A stretch of DNA of 10,467 nucleotides from Candidatus Colimorpha enterica (GTDB taxonomy: Bacteria > Bacillota > Clostridia > Oscillospirales > CAG-272), in the NCBI GenBank assembly GCA_000433515.1, contig FR891156.1, positions 14,935-25,401 on the forward strand, in the 5' to 3' direction. Under the pieces are notes generated by a model. The model was given only the letters and a program-made list of their open reading frames with translations. It did no database searches and was not told the DNA's origin. Position numbers and translations under genes: made by a program. Every line of letters begins with the position of its first letter. The first letter of the stretch is position 1. Below, piece after piece: positions 1-5,069 of this stretch.

Positions 1-37
1 CATGACAGAAATATTCATGCAATTATCGATTAACCAC

Positions 38-66
38 TTGACAATTTGCCGTTCATTCTGTATAAT
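38..66 (+). promoter_or_regulatory. Consensus sigma-A promoter of the lipoprotein gene
   Basis: TTGACA lies at 38-43 and TATAAT at 61-66, separated by exactly 17 bases. Both hexamers match the housekeeping consensus without mismatch. The expected transcript start is near 73, leaving a leader of about 27 bases that holds only the ribosome site at 87-93. Bases 1-37 are AT-rich and show nothing else I can name. Confidence 0.87.
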
Positions 67-99
67 AATCTCGGTAAAAAATATTCTGGAGGAATTATT

Positions 100-624
100 A
101 TGAAAAAGTTTACCGTTGCACTCGCGCTCGTCCTTGCAATGCTTTCAGCATTTGTTCTCGGTTCCTGCGCCGAGCCTGATGTCAAGACGAAGGTCAATAT
201 CAAGATCGTTGTCGGAGGGAATCAGCTCGACTCAAAAGAAATTACAGTGAAGACCTCAGCAGACAACAAGGAGGGTCCTACCGTACTTGACGCCGTTAAG
301 GTCATCATGGATTCTACTGATGCAAAGATCGAGCTTGACGCAAAGGGAACCGCGCTTGCAAGGTACGGTGCCTACTACGAAACCAAGTACAAGGATGTGA
401 CATATTTCTGGAATTGCGCTGTCAATGATAAGGACGCAAGCGGAGCCGATCACATCAAGGAAGGCGATTCGATCGTTTATACTTTCATGATGCTGGTCCC
501 CGACGGAACCGACGATAAAGGCAACCCCAAGGTCAAGACCGAAGAGTATGATCTTGATAATGACGTTTTCGTCAACGAGCTGGCAGGCGGCGAAAGCACC
601 GAGGCTCCTTCGACTGGCGAATAA
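100..624 (+). CDS. Small lipoprotein with a DUF4430-like domain
   Basis: A predicted surface lipoprotein of 174 residues. The N-terminus is MKK followed by a hydrophobic stretch (4-20) and a lipobox-like LGSC with Cys23 as the lipidation site. The mature part resembles the DUF4430 / transcobalamin C-terminal-like fold: a first beta strand near 31-38, the pattern GPTVLDAV at 59-66, an aromatic strand YFWNCAVND at 102-110, and a closing EGDSIVYTF at 121-129. That order is typical of this family. The last dozen residues are a Gly/Ser/Thr/Glu/Pro tail. The ATG at 100 is chosen because a TGGAGGA ribosome site (87-93) sits just before it; an ATG at 46 in the same frame would start upstream of the transcript start. 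It is monocistronic between its own promoter and terminator. The ligand is unknown. DUF4430 relatives are often linked to cobalamin or surface adhesion, but I cannot assign a substrate here. Confidence 0.82.
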   Translation: MKKFTVALALVLAMLSAFVLGSCAEPDVKTKVNIKIVVGGNQLDSKEITVKTSADNKEGPTVLDAVKVIMDSTDAKIELDAKGTALARYGAYYETKYKDVTYFWNCAVNDKDASGADHIKEGDSIVYTFMMLVPDGTDDKGNPKVKTEEYDLDNDVFVNELAGGESTEAPSTGE

Positions 625-643
625 TTTCAGAATCGTTTTCAGA

Positions 644-676
644 ACAAAAAGGCAGATCAACGTCTGCTTTTTTGTT
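644..676 (+). terminator. Rho-independent terminator of the lipoprotein gene
   Basis: The stem GCAGA/TCTGC (652-656 with 663-667) has a 6-base loop and is extended outwards by an A run pairing with the T run at 668-673. It starts about 20 bases after the stop codon of the lipoprotein gene. Confidence 0.75.
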
Positions 677-700
677 TTGGAAAAATGTATCACGTTTTGT

Positions 701-708
701 CATATAAT
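701..708 (+). promoter_or_regulatory. Candidate -10 element for the SIMPL gene
   Basis: TATAAT occurs at 703-708, about 45 bases before the start codon. No good sigma-A -35 hexamer lies 16-18 bases upstream. The longer string CATATAAT (701-708) also resembles a sigma-E -10 (CATACAnT), with a weak GAAAAAT 14 bases upstream at 680-686. The sigma factor is therefore undecided. Confidence 0.35.
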
Positions 709-753
709 CTGATGGGAAGAATAGAAACAGATTCATGATAAGGATGTGATACA

Positions 754-1350
754 ATGAAAAAAATATCAGCAGCGGCACTTGTCGCATTTATTCTCTGCTT
801 TTCGGCAGTCAGAACCGGGGCTGCCGACAGGCTGACAGTTACGGGACACGGCGCGATCTCAGTGCCGGCTGACACGGTTACAGTCAGTTTTTCCGTTGAT
901 GTAAGAGCAGCATCACTTGCGGATTCGCAGAAAAAAAGCGATGAGGTCGGAAAGAAGACCGTTTTGGCGGCGAAAAAGTACGGCTCGGTTTCCGAAGAGT
1001 CATATTTCAGCTATGAGGATGCCGCCTGCGGGAAATGGTGTGTTTCACGGAGCTACATCGTAACCTCCTCACGACCGGAGGATGCTGACGAAATATGTGC
1101 GGCGCTGACGTCATCCGGTGCTACGGCTATCTGTTTTATCGGCTTTTCGCTTTTGGATACGTCGGAGTATGAGGGGAAAGCGCTTGATGCGGCAATAAAG
1201 GATGCAAGGGCGCGCGCCTCATCGCTCGGAAACACGCTTGGTGAGCGTGAGATAATCGATTTCGGCAGCTGTGTCTGCATTTGCTGTGAGAACTCTGACC
1301 GGCGAGGGTACGTGACGGTTGAATGTACCGTAAATATTCTGTATTACTGA
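754..1350 (+). CDS. Secreted SIMPL (DUF541) domain protein, cysteine-rich
   Basis: A predicted exported protein of 198 residues. A signal peptide covers about 1-23 (MKK, hydrophobic 5-17, then a small-residue cleavage region ending TGAA). The mature start has the family signature LTVTGHGAISVPADTVTVSF (27-46). The helix ALDAAIKDARARASSLG (143-159) is the second conserved SIMPL element. Family members (YggE, BP26) are periplasmic or surface proteins of poorly defined role that form ring-like oligomers; about 240 residues is common, so this copy is short. The mature part has nine cysteines (92, 96, 115, 127, 173, 175, 177, 178, 191), including a CVCICC cluster, which is odd for an exported protein. 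The ATG at 754 has an AAGGAT ribosome site (740-745). It stands alone between two terminators. Family call is confident, function is not. Confidence 0.83.
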   Translation: MKKISAAALVAFILCFSAVRTGAADRLTVTGHGAISVPADTVTVSFSVDVRAASLADSQKKSDEVGKKTVLAAKKYGSVSEESYFSYEDAACGKWCVSRSYIVTSSRPEDADEICAALTSSGATAICFIGFSLLDTSEYEGKALDAAIKDARARASSLGNTLGEREIIDFGSCVCICCENSDRRGYVTVECTVNILYY

Positions 1351-1357
1351 TTCATTC

Positions 1358-1399
1358 CGCTCTGCGCCGGTTTTTACGGCGCGGAGCGAAATATTTTTT
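1358..1399 (+). terminator. Strong rho-independent terminator after the SIMPL gene
   Basis: A 12-bp GC-rich stem (1358-1369 with 1377-1388, one G-U pair) has a 7-base loop GTTTTTA. It is followed by AAATA and six T residues at 1394-1399. It begins 7 bases after the stop codon. Confidence 0.88.
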
Positions 1400-1407
1400 C
1401 TGAATCA

Positions 1408-1436
1408 TTGACAAGTGCGAGTAAATATTGTATAAT
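1408..1436 (+). promoter_or_regulatory. Consensus sigma-A promoter of the CNNM/CBS gene
   Basis: TTGACA at 1408-1413, a 17-base spacer, and TATAAT at 1431-1436, again with no mismatch to consensus. The expected transcript start is near 1443, giving a leader of about 26 bases before the TTG at 1469. Confidence 0.87.
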
Positions 1437-1455
1437 TATATAAATAACTATTGTT

Positions 1456-1462
1456 AGGGGGA
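1456..1462 (+). promoter_or_regulatory. Ribosome binding site deciding a TTG start
   Basis: AGGGGGA at 1456-1462 lies 6 bases before TTG at 1469. An in-frame TTG at 1451 is upstream of this site and has no site of its own, so it is not the start. The core is G-rich rather than the usual AGGAGG. Confidence 0.7.
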
Positions 1463-1468
1463 ATTCCT

Positions 1469-2836
1469 TTGCCCGATCCGTTATGGGGTCAATTACTGTT
1501 ACAGCTTCTGCTTATCCTGATCAATGCTTTTTTTGCCTGCTCTGAGATTGCCGTTGTCTCGCTTAACGAAAAAAAGATCGAAAAGCTTGCCGACGACGGG
1601 AACAAAAAGGCAGCAAAGATCCTGTCGATGCTTAAGAACCCTGAAAAGTTTCTTTCGACCATTCAGATAAGCATCACACTTGCCGGATTTCTCGGCTCTG
1701 CTTTTGCGGCGGATAATTTTGCCGGAAAGCTGTCATCGTGGGTATGCAATGACCTGAAATTTACCGCTCTCAGCGAAAAAACCGTCGGTACTCTCTCAAT
1801 CATCGTTGTGACGCTTCTGCTTTCTTATGTTACGCTGGTTTTCGGCGAGCTTGTGCCGAAGAGGATCGCAATGAAAAAGCCTGAGAAGGTTGCAATGTTC
1901 GTGTGCGGCGTTATAAGCGCTGCCGCCGTTATCGCGCGTCCCGTTGTGTGGCTGTTATCTGCCTCGACAAACGGCGTGCTCCGTCTGATCGGGATCGATC
2001 CGAAAAGCGAGGACGAGGAGGTCACCGAGGAGGAGATCCGCCTCATGGTAGACGCAGGCGAAGAGGACGGCAACATTGAGCAGAACGAGAAAGAGATGAT
2101 CGAAAACATCTTTGAGTTCAACAACATAACCGCGGCAGACGTTATGGTACACAGAACCGAAATGACGGCTGTCAATATTGCCGATACTGTCGACACTATC
2201 CTTCAGACGATAAAAGAAACCGGTTTTTCGCGGTTTCCGGTCTATGAAGATAATATCGATAATATCGTCGGAATCCTCAGCACGCGCAATTTTCTGCTCA
2301 ATGTCTGCTCGGATAATCCGAAAAAGCTCAAAGAGCTTACATACGAGCCGTATTTCGTTCCCGAATCGGTCAGGGCTGACGCGCTTTTCAGCGATATGCA
2401 GTCGAAGAACTGCCACATGGTGGTCGTACTTGATGAGTACGGAGGCACATCCGGGCTTGTAACGATGGAGGATCTGCTTGAGGAGATCGTCGGAAACATT
2501 TACGATGAGACCGATGACAAAGAGGACGAGCCGCAGATTGAGAAGATCGGCGATAACCTGTACAGAATACAGGGCGGAGTCGAGCTTGAGACGATTGAGG
2601 AGGAGCTTGGGATCAACTTCTCCGAAGAGGATGACGAATTATCGACCCTTTCCGGTCTGATATTCAGCCGCTTCACAACTATTCCGGCAGACGGGGAGAC
2701 TCCGGAGCTTGATATTGACCGCCTTCATATCAAGGTAGAAAATATTACAGAGCACCGCGTCGTTTCCGCTGTCGTCGAGTTACTTCCGGAGCCAGATACC
2801 GGCACCGAGGACGAAAACGATTCAAAAGACGAATAA
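1469..2836 (+). CDS. CNNM/CorC-HlyC family membrane protein with CBS pair
   Basis: An integral membrane protein of 455 residues from the TTG at 1469. The N-terminal DUF21/CNNM transmembrane domain (about 4-175) has hydrophobic segments near 5-30, 64-85, 107-127 and 142-165, and conserved TIQISITLAGFLGS (64-77) and GELVPK (126-131). A cytosolic CBS pair follows: CBS1 starts at DVMVHRTEM (224-232) and CBS2 ends in DEYGGTSGLVTMEDLLEEIVG (322-342). A CorC_HlyC transporter-associated domain spans about 355-440, and the protein closes with an acidic tail. This family is linked to magnesium or other cation efflux and is often annotated hemolysin C or TlyC by homology; true hemolytic activity is not implied. 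Length and domain order are complete. It is monocistronic, with a perfect promoter, which suggests steady expression. The ion transported cannot be read from sequence. Confidence 0.93.
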   Translation: MPDPLWGQLLLQLLLILINAFFACSEIAVVSLNEKKIEKLADDGNKKAAKILSMLKNPEKFLSTIQISITLAGFLGSAFAADNFAGKLSSWVCNDLKFTALSEKTVGTLSIIVVTLLLSYVTLVFGELVPKRIAMKKPEKVAMFVCGVISAAAVIARPVVWLLSASTNGVLRLIGIDPKSEDEEVTEEEIRLMVDAGEEDGNIEQNEKEMIENIFEFNNITAADVMVHRTEMTAVNIADTVDTILQTIKETGFSRFPVYEDNIDNIVGILSTRNFLLNVCSDNPKKLKELTYEPYFVPESVRADALFSDMQSKNCHMVVVLDEYGGTSGLVTMEDLLEEIVGNIYDETDDKEDEPQIEKIGDNLYRIQGGVELETIEEELGINFSEEDDELSTLSGLIFSRFTTIPADGETPELDIDRLHIKVENITEHRVVSAVVELLPEPDTGTEDENDSKDE

Positions 2837-2840
2837 AATG

Positions 2841-2880
2841 AGCCGTCCGACTGACAGAAATCAGCCGGACGGCTTGTGTT
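2841..2880. terminator. Bidirectional terminator between the CNNM gene and radA
   Basis: A 14-base inverted repeat (2841-2854 with 2861-2874, one A/C mismatch) has a 6-base loop CAGAAA. On the + strand it is followed by TGTGTTTT. On the - strand it is followed by CATTTTATT. It lies 4 bases from the CNNM stop and 6 bases from the radA stop, so it can serve both convergent genes. Confidence 0.8.
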
Positions 2881-4266
2881 TTACTGCTTTTTCATGTATG
2901 CAAGCGCGTCGAACAGACCTTTCACCGGTATCAGCCGGATGCCGAAGGATTCCGGGTCAAGCTTACCTTTTCCGATGTTTTTTGCCGGGAGAAGGATTCT
3001 GCTGAAGCCGAGGCGCTCAGCTTCCTTTACGCGCTGTTCCGCGTTGCTTATGGCGCGGCATTCTCCGGACAGACCGATTTCTCCGACGGCAATAAGATCG
3101 TCGGGAAGCGGTATATCCTTCATACACGAGATGAGCGCAAGAGCCGCCGGGAGATCAGCCCCGGGATCATCAAGGCGCAGACCGCCTATCACGTTGAGAT
3201 AAGCGTCGCAGGCAGAGAAACGAAGACCGATGCGCTTCTCAAGCACGGCAAGAAGAAGGTACAGACGGTTGTAATCATAGCCGTTTGAGGTGCGTTTTGG
3301 GGAAGGGAAGACTGTTGTCGTGACAAGTGCCTGAATCTCGGCGATTATCGGGCGGGTTCCCTCCATGACGCAGACGGGGCAGTTCCCGGATACATTTTTC
3401 GGTCTGCCGGCGAGGAGGGATTCAGACGGGTTTGTCACCTCGGCAAGTCCGGACGAGGTCATCTCAAATACCCCGATCTCGTTTGTCGAACCGAAACGGT
3501 TTTTCACGGCGCGGACAATGCGATAGGAATTCTCCCGCTCACCCTCAAAGTGAAGCACGGCGTCAACCATATGCTCAAGAACCTTAGGTCCTGCGATAGC
3601 ACCCTCTTTATTGACGTGACCGACGAGAATGACCGATATGCCCTGATTTTTCGCAAGGGCTATAAAGCGCATTGACGCTTCCTTTACCTGTGTCACGCTT
3701 CCGGGGGACGACGCAGAGGTGTCGCTGTATATCGTCTGTACCGAATCTGCAACTACAACATCCGGAGACAGCGTGTCGATCTGCTCCATTATTCTGTCTA
3801 TGTTTGTTTCGGTCTGAATGTACAGCTCTCCGCCGGAAACACCGAGGCGGTTTGCGCGCATTTTCAGCTGTCCCGGCGACTCCTCTCCCGAGACATAGAG
3901 CACTTTATGCCCCTCTGAGGCGAGTTTTCCGCATATCTGCATGAGCAGCGTGGATTTACCGATTCCCGGTTCTCCGGATATAAGCACAACAGAACCGTTG
4001 ACAAGCCCGCCTCCGAGGACGCGGTCAACCTCACCGTATCCTGTTTTGTCGCGCATATAGACCGGCATTTCAAGCTTATCAAGAAGCACAGCCGGGCTTG
4101 TGGTTCCGCAATATGCCGTCTGAGCCTGCTTTGCGGCTGGTTTCTTTTCATCTGCTGCCATCTGTTCTTCAAACGTGTTCCATGAATTGCAGGACGGGCA
4201 TCTGCCGAGCCATTTTGCGGAGTGGTATCCGCATTCATTACAGACAAAAATGCTTTTTGGTTTCAT
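2881..4266 (-). CDS. radA: DNA repair protein RadA
   Basis: A RecA-like ATPase that promotes branch migration of recombination intermediates, 461 residues, about the normal family length. An N-terminal zinc finger uses C9, C12, C23 and C26 (CNEC ... CPSC). Walker A is GEPGIGKST (98-106), Walker B is VVVADS (170-175), and the RadA-specific KNRFG motif is at 255-259. The C-terminal third (about 300-455) is the Lon-protease-like domain with LRLDDPGADL and the GEIGLSGECR loop. The start is set at 4266 because an AAAGGA site (4274-4279) lies 7 bases before that ATG; the frame extends to an ATG at 4293 that has no site. It is divergent from cwlD across 83 bases and not in an operon here. All key residues are present. 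I found no convincing sigma-A promoter for it in the short divergent region. Confidence 0.97.
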   Translation of the reverse strand: MKPKSIFVCNECGYHSAKWLGRCPSCNSWNTFEEQMAADEKKPAAKQAQTAYCGTTSPAVLLDKLEMPVYMRDKTGYGEVDRVLGGGLVNGSVVLISGEPGIGKSTLLMQICGKLASEGHKVLYVSGEESPGQLKMRANRLGVSGGELYIQTETNIDRIMEQIDTLSPDVVVADSVQTIYSDTSASSPGSVTQVKEASMRFIALAKNQGISVILVGHVNKEGAIAGPKVLEHMVDAVLHFEGERENSYRIVRAVKNRFGSTNEIGVFEMTSSGLAEVTNPSESLLAGRPKNVSGNCPVCVMEGTRPIIAEIQALVTTTVFPSPKRTSNGYDYNRLYLLLAVLEKRIGLRFSACDAYLNVIGGLRLDDPGADLPAALALISCMKDIPLPDDLIAVGEIGLSGECRAISNAEQRVKEAERLGFSRILLPAKNIGKGKLDPESFGIRLIPVKGLFDALAYMKKQ

Positions 4267-4273
4267 GAACGGT

Positions 4274-4279
4274 TCCTTT
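4274..4279 (-). promoter_or_regulatory. Ribosome binding site of radA
   Basis: AAAGGA on the - strand, 7 bases before the ATG at 4266. It decides that start over the in-frame ATG at 4293. Confidence 0.7.
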
Positions 4280-4289
4280 CGTGCTTTTA

Positions 4290-4318
4290 TCATTTTGATT
4301 GGATGACGGGCATAAAAT
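4290..4318 (+). promoter_or_regulatory. Candidate sigma-E-like sporulation promoter of cwlD
   Basis: TCATTTT at 4290-4296 matches 6 of 7 positions of the Bacillus sigma-E -35 (KMATATT). After a 14-base spacer, CATAAAAT at 4311-4318 matches all but one specified position of the -10 (CATACAnT). The predicted transcript start near 4325 leaves room for the ribosome site at 4335-4343. No sigma-A pair with proper spacing is seen. In B. subtilis cwlD is transcribed by sigma-E (and sigma-G). This is a motif match by eye only. Confidence 0.42.
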
Positions 4319-4334
4319 GATACGGATATTTTGT

Positions 4335-4343
4335 CGGAGGTGG
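4335..4343 (+). promoter_or_regulatory. Strong ribosome site before the TTG start of cwlD
   Basis: CGGAGGTGG with the GGAGG core at 4336-4340 and 9 bases to TTG at 4350. An in-frame TAA at 4347-4349 immediately precedes the TTG, so no earlier start is possible. Confidence 0.8.
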
Positions 4344-4349
4344 TTTTAA

Positions 4350-5069
4350 TTGAAGTCCGGAAATTTGCGCGGGAGTCTTGTGCTCTATTTTCTTCTTGCT
4401 TTGCTGATACTCGGTGCGGCTTTCGGTCTCAGGGTCATGTATGTCAGGTATTTCAGCGATGCCGGAACCGATCTTGAATCAGGAGCGCATGAGCAAAGAG
4501 GAGTGATAATCGACCCGGGACACGGCGGAAAAGACGGAGGCGCGGTTTCCGTTACCGGGACTGCAGAAAAGGAGCTGAATCTTTCGGTTTCCGAAACACT
4601 TGAAGCGATTATGACGGCTCTCGGGTACCGCGTCATAATGACAAGAACAACCGATACCGAGCTGTCAAGCGAAAGAGGAGGCTCAAGAAAGATGCAGGAT
4701 CTGCTCGGCAGGCTTGAGATTTCCGAGAGAAATCCGGGCATTCCGTTTGTGAGCATACATATGAACAGGTTCGGAAATGAGAAATATTCCGGACTTCAGG
4801 TTTATTATTCCGGGAACTGTGCGGAGAGCAAAACTGTTGCCGATGGGGTTCAGTCTGCCGTAAAAAAGCTGATCCAGCCGGAAAATACAAGAGAAACCAA
4901 ACGTGCCACGAGCGCTATCCTTCTGCTTGACAGGATAAAATCTCCCGGAATACTTATAGAATGCGGTTTTATTTCAAATCGGACGGAGGCTGATCTTCTT
5001 GAGCGGCAGGATTATCGGAGGAAACTATGTCTTGCGGTTGCCTCTGCACTTGCCGATTCCGGAATTTAG
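4350..5069 (+). CDS. cwlD: CwlD-type N-acetylmuramoyl-L-alanine amidase
   Basis: A zinc amidase of 239 residues that cleaves the bond between MurNAc and the stem peptide of peptidoglycan. A single N-terminal membrane anchor (about 9-33) places the Amidase_3 domain (51-237) outside the membrane. Zinc ligands are H58 in DPGHGG, E73 and H137 in SIHMN; the catalytic glutamate is E204 in PGILIECGFISN. The SRKMQDLLGRL string (112-122), the YYSGNCAES segment and the total length fit B. subtilis CwlD (237 residues), which makes muramic-delta-lactam in spore cortex. LytC- or AmiC-type amidases usually carry extra binding domains, absent here. The start is TTG with a strong GGAGG site. Its last 101 bases overlap, tail to tail, the DUF5722 gene. 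The role in spore cortex is inferred from resemblance; the enzymatic family is secure. Confidence 0.9.
   Translation: MKSGNLRGSLVLYFLLALLILGAAFGLRVMYVRYFSDAGTDLESGAHEQRGVIIDPGHGGKDGGAVSVTGTAEKELNLSVSETLEAIMTALGYRVIMTRTTDTELSSERGGSRKMQDLLGRLEISERNPGIPFVSIHMNRFGNEKYSGLQVYYSGNCAESKTVADGVQSAVKKLIQPENTRETKRATSAILLLDRIKSPGILIECGFISNRTEADLLERQDYRRKLCLAVASALADSGI

Noticed and set aside
256..693. A 145-codon open frame on the - strand opposite the lipoprotein gene
   Set aside because: It crosses the terminator of the lipoprotein gene and lacks a ribosome site; no recognisable features.
4267..4349. A sigma-A promoter for radA in the divergent spacer
   Set aside because: Only weak -10 strings (GATAAA, TATGCC) with poor -35 partners are present, so I do not call it.
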